A DNA stretch of 64,000 nucleotides, from NCBI GenBank assembly GCA_002695065.1, contig NZNW01000137.1, forward strand, positions 1 through 64,000, given 5' to 3'. Below are positions 17,301 to 27,281 of this stretch, one piece after another. Position 1 is the stretch's first letter; each line of letters begins with the position of its first letter. Below the pieces are notes generated by a model that made no database searches, was not told where the DNA came from, and saw only the letters and a program-made list of their open reading frames with translations. The position numbers were made by a program, and so were the translations under genes. The DNA comes from Salinicola sp. (lineage in GTDB: Bacteria; Pseudomonadota; Gammaproteobacteria; Pseudomonadales; Halomonadaceae).

Positions 17301-18797
17301 CTACCGGCTACACGGATCGTCGAGCGGCACCTCGCGAGGCCGGAAGCGGCGGGAGATGGCGTCGATGGCGATGTTGAGCGCGGCGGTGACCAGCAGCAGG
17401 AAAAAGGCCTGATCGAACATCAGGTACTGAAAGCTGGAGTCGATGTAGAACCCCAGGGTAGCGACACCCAGCATGCCGAGCAGCGCGGTCTCTCGCATGA
17501 TGACCTCCGCGCGGTAGCAGATCAGGGCCAGCAAATTGGGATAGAGGCGGGGCAGCAGTTCGTAGGCGTAGCGCCCGGACGCCGGGAGATTAGGCATGCC
17601 CAGCGTCAGACCGTCGGCGTGACGCGCGACCAGGAACGCGATCAGGGCACCGTTGTGCAGGGCGAGTGCCAGCCACGCCGGCAACATCGACGGCCCGAGC
17701 ATCAGCAGGAAGATGAAGGCGAGCATCAGTTCCGGCGTCGAACGCACGACGACCAGCAGCATCCGTCCGCCGAAACCCAGCCAGGGGCGGCCGAAGTGAC
17801 GGCTGGCCAGCGGCCATAGCAGTAGCGCCAGTAGCAGGCTGCCGACAGTGCCCATGAGCGCCAGCAGTAGCGTGTTGCCGATCGCCGGCAGCAGATCCGG
17901 CAGCCCGGCCAGCCAGGCGCCCAGGCCGGGGAGGTTTCCCTCCAGCAGCGGGGCCGGCCACAGGTCGTGGCTGACGAAGCGCCACAGCAGCTCGCCATCG
18001 ACATCCGGCCACGGGCCGAGGAAGAACAAGGCGCCCACCAGCAGCGGTAACAGCAGGCGACGATGTCCCCACCACTGCAAGGTGGCGACCAGCGCGTAGA
18101 AGATCCAGAGCAGCGCACCGGCTTCGCCGAAGCGTCCCTCGCGAAAGGCGCTCTCCAGATAGAACCCGAGTGTCGGCAGGCCCACGAACCCGAGCAGCAC
18201 GCTGGCGCGCATGGCGCACTCGAATCGATAGCGGGTGTAGCTGGCGAGGCGCTCCCAGACCAGCGGCAGTTCGGCATAGAGGAAGCGTGACAGCCGATCG
18301 ACCCCGCTGGGCAGCGCGTCGTTCGGCGCCCTAGGCGTGAGCTCCAGAATCTCCGCGTAGACCTTGGCGAAGATGCCGGCATAAGGAATGGCCAGCGCGG
18401 CAAGGGCGGTGACCGCGGACAGGCCGAAAACCTGGAGAAACAGCAGTGCCCAGAACAGCTCGTGAATGGCGCGGACGAATGCACAGAAACCGCGCACCAG
18501 TCTCGAGTGATGAAACAGCAGCGCCAGCGGAAAGCCGAGTATCGCGCCGATGAACGTGCCCCACAGCGCGACACTGACGGTGAGGACGATGGCGCGCAAC
18601 GGGCTCTCCAGCGCCATGAAATCGGGCCAGGCGAAACCCAGGGCCATCCGCCACAGCTCGCCCCACGGATCGACCGTGATGATGCGCAAATCGGCGAAGG
18701 GAAGCAGCAGCAGGCAGAGCAGTATCAGCGCCAGCGAACGGCGCGCCAGCGTCAGGCCAGGGCTGCGTCCCCGCAGCAAACCAGGGGCGGCACTCAT
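17301..18797 (-). CDS. Phosphonate-type ABC permease, two PhnE-like domains fused
   Basis: This 498-residue inner-membrane protein consists of two permease halves, roughly residues 1-255 and 270-490. Each half ends in a similar coupling segment around T-L-G-F-Y, which corresponds to the ATPase-contacting loop. Phosphonate importers usually use separate or homodimeric PhnE permeases; here one chain supplies both. Together with the ATPase and binding protein encoded just upstream it forms a complete importer for a small oxyanion. The ATG overlaps the ATPase stop by 4 bp. The substrate is not certain; see the binding protein. Confidence 0.85.
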   Translation of the reverse strand: MSAAPGLLRGRSPGLTLARRSLALILLCLLLLPFADLRIITVDPWGELWRMALGFAWPDFMALESPLRAIVLTVSVALWGTFIGAILGFPLALLFHHSRLVRGFCAFVRAIHELFWALLFLQVFGLSAVTALAALAIPYAGIFAKVYAEILELTPRAPNDALPSGVDRLSRFLYAELPLVWERLASYTRYRFECAMRASVLLGFVGLPTLGFYLESAFREGRFGEAGALLWIFYALVATLQWWGHRRLLLPLLVGALFFLGPWPDVDGELLWRFVSHDLWPAPLLEGNLPGLGAWLAGLPDLLPAIGNTLLLALMGTVGSLLLALLLWPLASRHFGRPWLGFGGRMLLVVVRSTPELMLAFIFLLMLGPSMLPAWLALALHNGALIAFLVARHADGLTLGMPNLPASGRYAYELLPRLYPNLLALICYRAEVIMRETALLGMLGVATLGFYIDSSFQYLMFDQAFFLLLVTAALNIAIDAISRRFRPREVPLDDPCSR

Positions 18798-19492
18798 GTC
18801 GATGCGGCGACTCCGGCCTCGTGGTTCGATGGGCCGGCATCCGGATAGAGGGCGTCGAGGCTCGCCAGTGTCAGCTCGCGGGCGGGCGCGTCCAGCACCA
18901 CCTGACCGTCACGCAGACCAATGACCCGATCGAAGTGGTCCAGCGCCAGCCGGTGCTGATGCAGCGCAATGATGCTGGAGGTGTGGCGCGCCTGGATGCG
19001 CGCCAGCAGCCGCAGCGCCTGATGGGGGTCGACGCTGGCCAGCGGTTCGTCGCCGAGGAAGATGCTGCGCTGCTGGTACAGGGCTCTGGCGATCGCCACG
19101 CGCTGGCGCTGGCCCCCGGAGAGCTGCTCCACCGGGCGGCGGAGCAGGCCCTCCAGGCCCAGTTCACGGACCAGGAGGCCGATCTCCTGCCAGGCTTCGT
19201 GCCGGGGCTTCAGGAGATTGATCAGGTTGGCCAGCGCCCCGTGCCGCTCCAGTCGTCCCATATAGACGTTGTGATAGACCGAGAGTAGCGGCACCAGGCC
19301 GTGCCCCTGCGGACACCAGGCGGCCTCGCTGTCCAGCCGGCGCCGAATCTCGGCGAGCAGCGTGGACTTGCCGGCACCGCTCTGGCCCAGCAGGGCCACG
19401 CGCTCGCCAGCTTCGAAGGTCAACGAAAGGCCGGGCAGCACGACTTGCGTCCCGTGGCCCAGATCGACCCTGTCCAACTCCAGTAGCGGCAT
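18794..19492 (-). CDS. ABC transporter ATPase (PhnC-like)
   Basis: This 232-residue ATPase has Walker A G-Q-S-G-A-G-K-S-T at residues 36-44, the signature L-S-G-G-Q-R-Q-R-V, Walker B L-G-D-E-P and the switch histidine in A-L-H-Q-H. It powers the fused permease encoded downstream. I start it at the ATG at 19492, which gives M-P-L-L-E-L-D. Longer in-frame upstream sequence belongs to another reading frame of the binding-protein gene. It lies 5 bp after the binding-protein stop, consistent with one operon in the order binding protein, ATPase, permease. Confidence 0.9.
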   Translation of the reverse strand: MPLLELDRVDLGHGTQVVLPGLSLTFEAGERVALLGQSGAGKSTLLAEIRRRLDSEAAWCPQGHGLVPLLSVYHNVYMGRLERHGALANLINLLKPRHEAWQEIGLLVRELGLEGLLRRPVEQLSGGQRQRVAIARALYQQRSIFLGDEPLASVDPHQALRLLARIQARHTSSIIALHQHRLALDHFDRVIGLRDGQVVLDAPARELTLASLDALYPDAGPSNHEAGVAAST

Positions 19493-19497
19493 CGGTG

Positions 19498-20352
19498 TCA
19501 GCGCAGCAGACCGATGGATTTGCCCACCGCTTCGATCGGGCCATAGTCGTCGTTGCTGGCCGGGATGAAGCCCGAGCGCGGAAAGCTTTCCAGCAAGGCA
19601 GGGTCGGTCATGTCGAGCAGCGCCTGCTGCACCTTGTGGGTGAATCCCTCGCCGTAACGCTCGTCGGCATCGCCGCGCAGGGTCCACTGGTAGTCCGGGT
19701 AGGTCGGCGATTCCCAGATGACTTCGACCTTGTCGGTATCGACGCGGCCATCCTCGACGGCGGCGTCCCACACGGTGAAGTTCACGGCGCCGATGTCGTA
19801 GGTGCCGGATTCGACCAGCGCAATGGTGCGAGTGTGGTCGCCGGAGAAACCGACGCGGGAGAAGAGCTCGTCGGGGGCTTCGTCGAAGCGCTGGCGGATG
19901 AAGTGCTCCGGCATCAACCGGCCCGAGGTCGACGTCTTGGCGCCGAAGGTGAACGAGTGTTCGGCGACCGACTCGGGAAGCTCGTCCTGGTTCGGCTCGA
20001 TACCCGTCGCGGTGTTGGCGATGAAATAGCTGCGGAACTCGGCGTCTTCCGCGCCCTGGGCGATGGCTTTCGAGCCCGGTACCAGCTGGCGGGCCTGTAC
20101 GCCCGACAATCCACCGAACCACGCCAGTTGCACCTGGTCGTTGCGGAAGGCGGTGACCGCGGCGCCGTAGGAGGTGACGGGAACGTACTCGACATCGACC
20201 CCGAGCTTGTCCGACAGGTAGTCGGCGACCTTGGAGAAGCGCTCGACCAAGCGTGACTGGTCCTCGTCCGGAATCGCGGTGAAGCGGAAGGTATCGGCGG
20301 CATTGGCGGCCGAGCAGACCATTGTCAGGATCAGGGCGAACATCAAGCGCAT
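19498..20352 (-). CDS. PhnD-family periplasmic binding protein (phosphonate/selenate-type)
   Basis: This 284-residue protein has a signal peptide ending S-A-A-N-A before A-D-T-F-R. The mature sequence shows I-P-D-E, S-Y-G-A-A-V-T, L-A-W-F-G-G and T-S-T-S-G-R-L-M-P, the pattern of PhnD-related proteins. It resembles most the subgroup that databases call putative selenate ABC binding proteins. Phosphonate, phosphite and selenate-like oxyanions are all possible, and no C-P lyase or phosphonatase genes are present to support phosphonate use. The start is the ATG at 20352 preceding the signal peptide. Confidence 0.85.
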   Translation of the reverse strand: MRLMFALILTMVCSAANAADTFRFTAIPDEDQSRLVERFSKVADYLSDKLGVDVEYVPVTSYGAAVTAFRNDQVQLAWFGGLSGVQARQLVPGSKAIAQGAEDAEFRSYFIANTATGIEPNQDELPESVAEHSFTFGAKTSTSGRLMPEHFIRQRFDEAPDELFSRVGFSGDHTRTIALVESGTYDIGAVNFTVWDAAVEDGRVDTDKVEVIWESPTYPDYQWTLRGDADERYGEGFTHKVQQALLDMTDPALLESFPRSGFIPASNDDYGPIEAVGKSIGLLR

Positions 20353-20470
20353 GAGCGGCGACCTCGGGTGAGAGAAAAGACGCTCATGATAACCGCATTG
20401 CGGCACCGGGATTAAACTGGCGTGGTCGTAGGAAATGACCGATACGTCGAGGTCGGAACAGCGGCCGGCC

Positions 20471-21331
20471 TCATGCTTCCTTCGGCGGGAACTTGGTCGG
20501 TCGCAGGCTCTCCTTGATGGTCCTTAGGTGCGGCAGGAAGGACTCGCCCCGGCGCAGCGTCACGCCCGTCGCCAGGACGTCGATCAGCGCCATGTGGATC
20601 ATGCGCGAGCTCATCGGCATGTAGACTTCGGTGTCCTCTGGTAGATCGACCGGGAGGATGTCGGTGCAGACGTTGGCCAGCGGCGATCCATCGCGCGTGA
20701 TGCCGATGACCAGCGCGCCGGCGTCTCGAGCCACCTGAGCCACTTCGACCAGGTCGCGGGTCCGGCCCGTGTAGGAGATGACGACGATGACGTCCCCGGT
20801 ATGGGACGCCGCGGCGATCATCCGCTGCATCAGTACGTCGTTGTAGGCGCCGACCGGCAGGTTGAAGCGAAAGAACTTGTTCTGGGCGTCGAATGCCGCC
20901 GGTGCCGATGCGCCCAGCGCGAAGAAGTGGATCTGCCGCGCCTGGGAAAGATGGTCGACGACGCGTTCGATGCGCCTGGGGTCGATGCCGCGACGGATCT
21001 CGTCCAGCGCAGCGATGGTCGCGCCGATGATCTTGTCGGTATAGGCGGCGGCGTCGTCGTCACTCTCGACGCTGCGGCTGACGTAAGGGGTTCCGCCCGC
21101 CAGGCTCTGGGCCAACTGGATCTTGAAGTCCGGGTAGCCCTTGGTCTCGAAATTGCGACAGAAGCGGTTGACCGTGGGTTCGCTCACCGTGGCAGCCTGT
21201 GCCAGAGTGGCTATGCTCATGCCAATCGCCGCATTGGGGTCCTGGAGGATGACGTCGGCGACCTTGCGTTCCGAGCGATTCAGGTCGTCGACCCGCGAAC
21301 GAATGCGGGCGATGAGATCGTGCATTGCCAT
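20471..21331 (-). CDS. hexR: HexR-type RpiR-family repressor
   Basis: This 286-residue regulator has an N-terminal RpiR helix-turn-helix (about residues 1-75, with the recognition segment [10 protein letters not shown]) and a C-terminal SIS sugar-phosphate domain (about 125-260). In pseudomonads and other gammaproteobacteria HexR represses zwf, pgl, eda, edd, glk and gap, and is released by 2-keto-3-deoxy-6-phosphogluconate. The genes here are divergent from zwf-pgl-eda, the classic arrangement. A second possible start is Met3 (21325). Confidence 0.92.
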   Translation of the reverse strand: MAMHDLIARIRSRVDDLNRSERKVADVILQDPNAAIGMSIATLAQAATVSEPTVNRFCRNFETKGYPDFKIQLAQSLAGGTPYVSRSVESDDDAAAYTDKIIGATIAALDEIRRGIDPRRIERVVDHLSQARQIHFFALGASAPAAFDAQNKFFRFNLPVGAYNDVLMQRMIAAASHTGDVIVVISYTGRTRDLVEVAQVARDAGALVIGITRDGSPLANVCTDILPVDLPEDTEVYMPMSSRMIHMALIDVLATGVTLRRGESFLPHLRTIKESLRPTKFPPKEA

Positions 21332-21482
21332 GATTGCGGGGCATCTCCTAGCGGCGGAATGATGATTGATTCGTCACACAGGCCCTGCATCCTAGCCTCT
21401 GGCGACACCAGCGCCAAGCTGCGACAGTCGAGGCCGCATGCGCCCGCTGGCGGCGAGGCACGATACAATGGTTTCGGTAGAG

Positions 21483-21495
21483 GTAATTTAGTTAC
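21483..21495 (+). promoter_or_regulatory. Candidate HexR operator upstream of zwf
   Basis: GTAA-TTTAG-TTAC is an inverted repeat close to the gammaproteobacterial HexR core (GTAAT-N3-ATTAC), differing at one right-arm base. It lies in the hexR-zwf intergenic region, about 15 bp downstream of a possible TACAAT -10 box at 21464-21469, a repressor-like position. A second imperfect palindrome, TCGTAAATTAACGA, is at 21536-21549. Confidence 0.5.
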
Positions 21496-21567
21496 GAAGT
21501 TGCATGTCAAAAGCCATTCGCATGGCGTATTTTATTCGTAAATTAACGACTCTGGTGGAGGGAGGCA

Positions 21568-23052
21568 ATGACTCGAGAGGCAACGCCCAACGTGGATTTG
21601 GCTCTGTTCGGTGCGCTCGGCGACCTGGCACTGCGCAAGCTTTATCCGGCGCTCTATCACCTGGATCGCGATGGTCTTCTGGGGGCCGACACCCGGATTC
21701 TGGGGCTGGCACGACGTGAGCACGACGCCGACAGTTTCCGCAGCACGGTGCTGGGGATGCTCAAGAAGCGGGTCAAGGCCAAGGAGCTCGAGCAGACCTG
21801 CCTGGACCGGTTCCTGGCGCGGCTCGATTACACCCAGCTCGATTTCGACACCGTCGACGGTTACGAGAAGATTCGGGACTGGCACGCCGAGAGCCCGGAC
21901 TCCCAGTGCCCGCTGACCATCTATCTGGCGGTGCCCGCCAGCATCTACGGGGCGATCTGCGCCAATCTCCAGGAGAGCGGCAGCCTGGACGGCGACTCCC
22001 GGGTCGTGGTCGAAAAGCCGATCGGCTACGACCTCGACTCCTCCCACGAGATCAACGACGCCATCGGTGCGGTCTTCCCTGAATCGCGTATCTACCGCAT
22101 GGATCACTACCTGGGCAAGGAGACGGTCCAGAACCTGATCGCGCTGCGTTTCGCCAACCCGATGTTCGGCAACCAGTGGAACCAGAGCCAGATCTCCCAC
22201 GTCGAGATCACCGTGGCCGAGCAGGTGGGGATCGAGGGGCGCTGGGGCTATTTCGACAAGGCCGGCCAGCTGCGCGACATGGTTCAGAACCATCTCCTGC
22301 AACTATTGACCATGCTGGCCATGGATCCGCCGGCCAATCTCGATGCGGATGCCATTCGCGACGAGAAGGTCAAGGTGCTCAAGGCGCTCAAGCCGCTGGA
22401 GGGCGAGGATCTCAACCGGCACGTGGTCCGCGGGCAGTATGTCGCCGGCACCATGGAAGGCGAGAGCGTCCCGGGGTATCTCGAGGAGGAGGACGCCAAT
22501 ACCTCCAGCACCACCGAAACCTTCGTCGCCATGCGGCTCGAAGTCGCCAACTGGCGCTGGGCCGGCGTGCCGTTCTACCTGCGTACCGGCAAGCGCATGC
22601 CGGAAAAACTGTCGCAGATCGTGATCCATTTCCGTCAGCAGCCGCACTACATCTTCGATCCGGACCAGCGCAACCTCGCCGCCAACAAGCTGGTGATCCG
22701 TCTCCAGCCGGAGGAGGGCATCGCGCTGCAGGTGTTGACCAAGGACGGCGGGCTCGACAAGGGCATGCGGCTGCGTCCCGGTCCGCTGCACCTGGACTTC
22801 AACCACGCCTTTCCCAAGGAGCGGATTCCGGATGCCTACGAGCGTCTGCTGCTCGAGGTGATGAAGGGGCAACAGTACCTGTTCGTCCGTCGCGACGAGG
22901 TGGAGTACGCCTGGAAGTGGGTCGATCAGCTGATCGCCGGCTGGGAGAAACGGGACATTCCGCCGCGTCGCTATCCGGCCGGCTCCTGGGGGCCCGTGGC
23001 CTCCATCGCGATGATCACGCAGGATGGTCGCTCCTGGTATGAAGACTACTGA
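21568..23052 (+). CDS. zwf: Glucose-6-phosphate 1-dehydrogenase
   Basis: This 494-residue enzyme oxidises glucose-6-phosphate to 6-phosphogluconolactone, feeding the ED pathway. It has an early F-G-A-L-G-D-L-A nucleotide-binding segment, the lysine motif E-K-P-I-G-Y-D-L, and the active-site signature R-M-D-H-Y-L-G-K-E. The length is usual for the family. The start follows a strong GGAGGGAGG site. It overlaps pgl by 14-29 bp, depending on the pgl start, and heads the zwf-pgl-eda operon, probably HexR-controlled. Confidence 0.96.
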   Translation: MTREATPNVDLALFGALGDLALRKLYPALYHLDRDGLLGADTRILGLARREHDADSFRSTVLGMLKKRVKAKELEQTCLDRFLARLDYTQLDFDTVDGYEKIRDWHAESPDSQCPLTIYLAVPASIYGAICANLQESGSLDGDSRVVVEKPIGYDLDSSHEINDAIGAVFPESRIYRMDHYLGKETVQNLIALRFANPMFGNQWNQSQISHVEITVAEQVGIEGRWGYFDKAGQLRDMVQNHLLQLLTMLAMDPPANLDADAIRDEKVKVLKALKPLEGEDLNRHVVRGQYVAGTMEGESVPGYLEEEDANTSSTTETFVAMRLEVANWRWAGVPFYLRTGKRMPEKLSQIVIHFRQQPHYIFDPDQRNLAANKLVIRLQPEEGIALQVLTKDGGLDKGMRLRPGPLHLDFNHAFPKERIPDAYERLLLEVMKGQQYLFVRRDEVEYAWKWVDQLIAGWEKRDIPPRRYPAGSWGPVASIAMITQDGRSWYEDY

Positions 23053-23713
23053 GAACGCCCGCGAGCAGATCGGCGCGCATTTGGCCGTCGCCGCCGCCCA
23101 TGCCTTGAACGAGGACCTGGCCAGCCAGCCACGCGCGCTGCTGGTCGTCTCCGGCGGTTCGACCCCGCTGCCGTTCTTCCGGCGGCTGGCCGAGCAGCCG
23201 GTGGCGTGGTCGCGGGTCGATGTCACCCTCGCCGACGAGCGCTGGGTGCCCGAGGAGCACGCCGACAGCAATGCGCGCCTGGTCCGGGAAACGCTGCTGA
23301 CAGGGCCGGCCGCCGCGGCGACCTTTCACCCGCTGACCACCTCCGACCCCACGCCGGAGCAGGGCGCGGCCACGGTCGCCGCCCGTCTGGCGACGCTGCC
23401 TTGGCCGGCCAGTCTGGTCGTGCTCGGCATGGGCAACGACGGTCACACCGCATCGCTGTTTCCGGACAGCGGCGAGCTCTCGCTGGCGTTGAGCACGGAC
23501 GACAGCGTCGTGGCCGTGCGGGCGCCCAGCGTCCCCCAGCCTCGCATCACCCTGAGCGCGGCCCGGCTTCACGATGCCCGCCGTCACGCGCTGCATCTGG
23601 TCGGCGACGCCAAGAAAGCGGTGCTGGCCCAGGCGCTCAGCGGGGATGACGTCCGCGAACTGCCGATCCGTGCCTTCCTGACCTGTCCGCTTACCCTCTA
23701 CTGGGCGCCCTGA
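23024..23713 (+). CDS. pgl: 6-phosphogluconolactonase
   Basis: This protein of about 229 residues hydrolyses 6-phosphogluconolactone to 6-phosphogluconate. It has [14 protein letters not shown] and the [11 protein letters not shown] motif of the DevB/Pgl family. The reading frame overlaps the 3' end of zwf. The ATG at 23024 gives the longest form; the ATG at 23039 would give 224 residues. Neither has a well-spaced ribosome site, so translation is probably coupled to zwf. Confidence 0.93.
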   Translation: MVAPGMKTTENAREQIGAHLAVAAAHALNEDLASQPRALLVVSGGSTPLPFFRRLAEQPVAWSRVDVTLADERWVPEEHADSNARLVRETLLTGPAAAATFHPLTTSDPTPEQGAATVAARLATLPWPASLVVLGMGNDGHTASLFPDSGELSLALSTDDSVVAVRAPSVPQPRITLSAARLHDARRHALHLVGDAKKAVLAQALSGDDVRELPIRAFLTCPLTLYWAP

Positions 23714-23769
23714 CGCGCCATCCCCGCCTGCCCCGACGGCCGGGTACCCATCAAAGGAGCCATTCCGAT

Positions 23770-24432
23770 ATGTCATCCGATCCACGCTTGCCGCAATCCC
23801 ACATCGATCGTGTGGATGCGATTTGTCGTTCCACGGCGATCATCCCGGTGCTGGTCATCGAACGGCTCGAGCATGCCGTGCCACTGGCCAAGGCGCTGGT
23901 CGACGGTGGGCTCGACGTGCTCGAGATCACCTTGCGCACCGACTGCGCGGTCGATGCCATCAAGCGCATTCGGGAGCAGCTTCCCGACGTGACGGTGGGT
24001 GCCGGCACGGTGCTGAGCGTCGATCAATATCGAATCTGCGAGGAGCTCGGTGTCGATTTCGTCGTCACGCCCGGCACGACGCCGGCGCTGTTCGAGCACG
24101 GCACTGCCAGCAGCGTGCCGCTGTTGCCCGGTGTGGCCACGGTTTCCGAGGTCGTCACCGGCTGGGAGTACGGCTATCGCCGCTTCAAGTTCTTCCCGGC
24201 GGAAGCCAACGGTGGTGCCAAGGCGCTCAAATCCTTTGGCGGTCCGTTGCCCGAGGCGCTGTTCTGCCCCACCGGCGGGGGGACGGTGGACAATGCCGCC
24301 GACTACCTCGCGCTGCCCAACGTGATGTGCATCGGCGGCTCCTGGATGGCGCCGAAATCGCTCATCGACCAGGAGGACTGGGCCGGCATCACCCGCCTGA
24401 CCCAGGAGGCGACGCAGCGCTATCCGCGCTGA
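23770..24432 (+). CDS. eda: 2-keto-3-deoxy-6-phosphogluconate (KDPG) aldolase
   Basis: This 220-residue aldolase splits KDPG to pyruvate and glyceraldehyde-3-phosphate. The Schiff-base lysine is K140 in R-R-F-K-F-F-P-A-E, and the acid/base glutamate lies in V-L-E-I-T-L-R-T. It is the third gene of the zwf-pgl-eda operon, 56 bp after pgl. With edd at 32777-34627 it completes the ED route in this window. Confidence 0.96.
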   Translation: MSSDPRLPQSHIDRVDAICRSTAIIPVLVIERLEHAVPLAKALVDGGLDVLEITLRTDCAVDAIKRIREQLPDVTVGAGTVLSVDQYRICEELGVDFVVTPGTTPALFEHGTASSVPLLPGVATVSEVVTGWEYGYRRFKFFPAEANGGAKALKSFGGPLPEALFCPTGGGTVDNAADYLALPNVMCIGGSWMAPKSLIDQEDWAGITRLTQEATQRYPR

Positions 24433-24617
24433 GGCACGGGGCGGGTCGGCGCTGATGGCCAGCACCTGGGGCGACTGTCGTCGGTCCGGGAGCACCTCGA
24501 CAGCCAGGCGACCCCACGCGCTCGAATGGCTCACTGCTTTCGAGGGATACCCCTTGTCCCCAGGCTGCTCCACACTGTGGCATCAGGGAATCCCTCGTCC
24601 AAGACAGGAGCGATGGC

Positions 24618-25379
24618 ATGAGTGAACGTCCTCGAGTGGCGGTAGTCACCGGCACGACCAGCGGTATCGGCCGTGCGGTAGTGGAGAATCTCGCGGGTCA
24701 GGGCATCCGCGTGATGGCAGTCGACGCCAACCCGGCAGGCGAGGCCGTGGCGGAGGCCGTGGGTGCCACCTTCCTCGAGGCGGATCTCACCGATGGTGAG
24801 CAGTGCGCCCGGGTGATCGGGGCGGCGGTGGAACGCCTCGGCAGCGTCGATATCCTGGTCAACAACGCCGGGATTCAGCATGTCGCCGATATCGAGCAGT
24901 TCCCGCCGGATAAGTGGCGCAAGATCATCGACCTGATGTTGACCGCGCCGTTCCTGCTGACCCAGGCCTGCTGGCCGCATATGCGCGAGAAGGGGTGGGG
25001 TCGGATCATCAATATCGCCTCCATTCATGCCAACGTGGCGTCTCCGGGGAAATCGGCCTACGTCAGCGCCAAGCATGGGCTCATCGGTTTGACACGAACT
25101 GCCGCGCTGGAAGGCGGCGAACATGGCATCACCGCCAATGCGATCTGCCCGGCCTACGTGCGCACGCCGCTGGTGGAGCGCCAGATCGCAGACCAGGCGA
25201 CGCTCAATCGGATGGATGAATCGGAAGTCATCGAGAAGATCATGCTGAGTGGGGCCGCCATCAAACGCCTCATCGAGCCGGGGGAAGTCGCCAGCGTCGT
25301 GGCCTACCTCGCCTCCGATCAGGCCTCCGCCGTCACCGGTGCGGACTGGGCCATCGACCTGGGGTGGACGGCGCGCTGA
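24618..25379 (+). CDS. bdhA: 3-hydroxybutyrate dehydrogenase
   Basis: This 253-residue short-chain dehydrogenase has the nucleotide motif G-T-T-S-G-I-G, N-N-A-G and the catalytic Y-V-S-A-K. The region N-A-I-C-P-A-Y-V-R-T-P-L is characteristic of D-3-hydroxybutyrate dehydrogenases, which form acetoacetate with NAD. Thiolase and acetoacetate-CoA transferase genes lie next door on the opposite strand, completing hydroxybutyrate catabolism to acetyl-CoA. The 185-bp gap from eda shows nothing notable. It is convergent with the thiolase gene, with 61 bp between stops. Confidence 0.9.
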   Translation: MSERPRVAVVTGTTSGIGRAVVENLAGQGIRVMAVDANPAGEAVAEAVGATFLEADLTDGEQCARVIGAAVERLGSVDILVNNAGIQHVADIEQFPPDKWRKIIDLMLTAPFLLTQACWPHMREKGWGRIINIASIHANVASPGKSAYVSAKHGLIGLTRTAALEGGEHGITANAICPAYVRTPLVERQIADQATLNRMDESEVIEKIMLSGAAIKRLIEPGEVASVVAYLASDQASAVTGADWAIDLGWTAR

Positions 25380-25440
25380 GAGAGGTCGTCGCGAGCGGCA
25401 AGGCGCCCCATGAGTATCCTGCCGCTCGTCGAATGGGCAC

Positions 25441-26640
25441 TCAGCTTCGTTCGATGGCCGTCGCCACGCCCTGGCCGCCGCCGATACAGAGCGTGGCCAG
25501 GCCGCGTTTGGCATCGCGGCGCTGCATCTCGTGCAGTAGCGTCACCAGAATGCGGGCGCCGGAAGCACCGATGGGGTGGCCCAGCGCGATGGCGCCGCCA
25601 TTGACGTTGACCTTGTCCTTGCTCCACCCCAGATCCCTGGCCACGGCGAGTGTCTGGGCGGCGAAGGCCTCGTTGGCCTCGATCAGATCCAGATCGTCGA
25701 TCGTCCAGCCGGCTCGACGCAGGCAGCGCCGGGTGGCGGGCACCGGGCCGATACCCATGGTCGCCGGGTCGACGGCGGCGTTGGCGTAGGCGCGGATGGT
25801 GGCGAGGACCGGGAGTCCGAGCTTCGCGGCCCGTTCGGCACTCATGATCAGCAGGGCGGCGGCGCCATCGTTGAGCGACGACGCGTTGCCGGCGGTGACG
25901 CTGCCGGTCTTGGAGAAGGCCGGCTTGAGCTTGCCCAACGACTCGGCGGTGACGCCATCACGCGGCTGCTCGTCTCGTTCGATGACGACGGGATCGCCGC
26001 GTCGCTGCGGCACGCTCACCGGGGTGATCTCGGCATCGAAACGACCGGCTTCCCGCGCTGCCGAGGCACGTCGCTGGGACTCCGCGGCGTAGGCGTCCTG
26101 ATCCTGGCGGGAGATGTTCCATCGCTCGGCCACGTTCTCCGCCGTGATGCCCATATGGTAGTCGTTGAAGGCGTCCCACAGGCCGTCATGGATCATGCTG
26201 TCGAGCAGCTCGGCGTGGCCCATGCGCAGCCCGGTACGCGCCTTGGGCAGCACGTAGGGCGCCAGGCTCATGCTCTCCATGCCGCCGGCCACGATGGTCT
26301 CGGCATCGCCGCAGCGGATCGCCTGGACGGCCAGGTGCACGGCCTTGAGGCCGGAGCCGCAGACCTTGTCGACCGTCATCGCCGGCACGTTGTCCGGCAG
26401 GCCGGCTTCGATGGAAGCCTGGCGCGCGGTGTTCTGGCCCAGGCCGGCGCGCAGTACGTGGCCCATGATCACTTCGTCGACGCCGGCGGGGTCGATGCCC
26501 TCGAGGACGCGACGAATGACGGTCGCTCCCAGGGTCACCGCGGGGACGCTGGCAAGCCCGCCCTGGAACGTGCCGATCGGTGTGCGCGTGGCCGCGACGA
26601 TGACCACATCGCGCATCGCGGCTGTCGTTGGATCAGACAT
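25441..26640 (-). CDS. Acetyl-CoA C-acetyltransferase (thiolase)
   Basis: This 399-residue thiolase has the acyl-enzyme cysteine C94 in D-K-V-C-G-S-G, the catalytic histidine in [10 protein letters not shown] and the second cysteine in C-I-G-G-G-Q-G. It would cleave acetoacetyl-CoA from the adjacent CoA-transferase into two acetyl-CoA, or run in reverse for polyhydroxybutyrate synthesis. It overlaps scoB by 8 bp and is the third gene of a scoA-scoB-thiolase operon. Confidence 0.95.
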   Translation of the reverse strand: MSDPTTAAMRDVVIVAATRTPIGTFQGGLASVPAVTLGATVIRRVLEGIDPAGVDEVIMGHVLRAGLGQNTARQASIEAGLPDNVPAMTVDKVCGSGLKAVHLAVQAIRCGDAETIVAGGMESMSLAPYVLPKARTGLRMGHAELLDSMIHDGLWDAFNDYHMGITAENVAERWNISRQDQDAYAAESQRRASAAREAGRFDAEITPVSVPQRRGDPVVIERDEQPRDGVTAESLGKLKPAFSKTGSVTAGNASSLNDGAAALLIMSAERAAKLGLPVLATIRAYANAAVDPATMGIGPVPATRRCLRRAGWTIDDLDLIEANEAFAAQTLAVARDLGWSKDKVNVNGGAIALGHPIGASGARILVTLLHEMQRRDAKRGLATLCIGGGQGVATAIERS

Positions 26641-27280
26641 GGGCCGTCTCCCGCTGGTCGATCAGCTCGCAGCCGGTGGCTTCGCGAATCTCCTCGAGGG
26701 TGACGTCCGGCGCGAGTTCGGCCAATGCGAGGCCTTTGTCGGTGATATCCATCACACCCAGATCGGTGATGATCCGGTCGACGACACCCACACCGGTCAA
26801 CGGTAGCGTGCATTCGGTCAGGATCTTGTGCTCGCCCTTGGCAGTATGGCTCATCAGCACCACCACGCGCTGCACCCCGGCCACCAGGTCCATGGCGCCA
26901 CCCATGCCCTTGACCATCTTGCCGGGGATCATCCAGTTGGCGAGGTCCCCCCGCTCGGAGACCTGCATCGCGCCCAGAATCGCCAGGTTGATCTTGCCGC
27001 CGCGGATCATCGCGAACGACTCCGCGTTGTCGAAGTAGCTCGAGCCGGGCAGGGCGGTGACCGTCTGCTTGCCGGCGTTGATCAGGTCGGGGTCGACGGT
27101 TTCCTCGGTGGGGAAGGGGCCGATGCCGAGCAGCCCGTTCTCCGATTGCAGCCACACTTCCATGCCGTCGGGAATATAGTTCGCTACCAGCGTGGGCTGG
27201 CCAATTCCCAGGTTGACGTAGAAGCCGTCCCGCAGCTCGCCGGCGGCGCGTTGCGCCATTTGTTCCTTGTTCCAGGGCAT
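26633..27280 (-). CDS. scoB: 3-oxoacid CoA-transferase subunit B
   Basis: This 215-residue beta subunit has the catalytic glutamate motif S-E-N-G-L-L-G near residue 50 and G-M-G-G-A-M-D in the middle. With the A subunit it transfers CoA from succinyl-CoA (or acetyl-CoA) to acetoacetate. It starts at M-P-W-N-K, one base after the stop of scoA; upstream in-frame sequence belongs to the other gene's locus and is not homologous. AtoA-like use of acetyl-CoA as donor cannot be excluded. Confidence 0.93.
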   Translation of the reverse strand: MPWNKEQMAQRAAGELRDGFYVNLGIGQPTLVANYIPDGMEVWLQSENGLLGIGPFPTEETVDPDLINAGKQTVTALPGSSYFDNAESFAMIRGGKINLAILGAMQVSERGDLANWMIPGKMVKGMGGAMDLVAGVQRVVVLMSHTAKGEHKILTECTLPLTGVGVVDRIITDLGVMDITDKGLALAELAPDVTLEEIREATGCELIDQRETAHV

Positions 27281-27281
27281 C

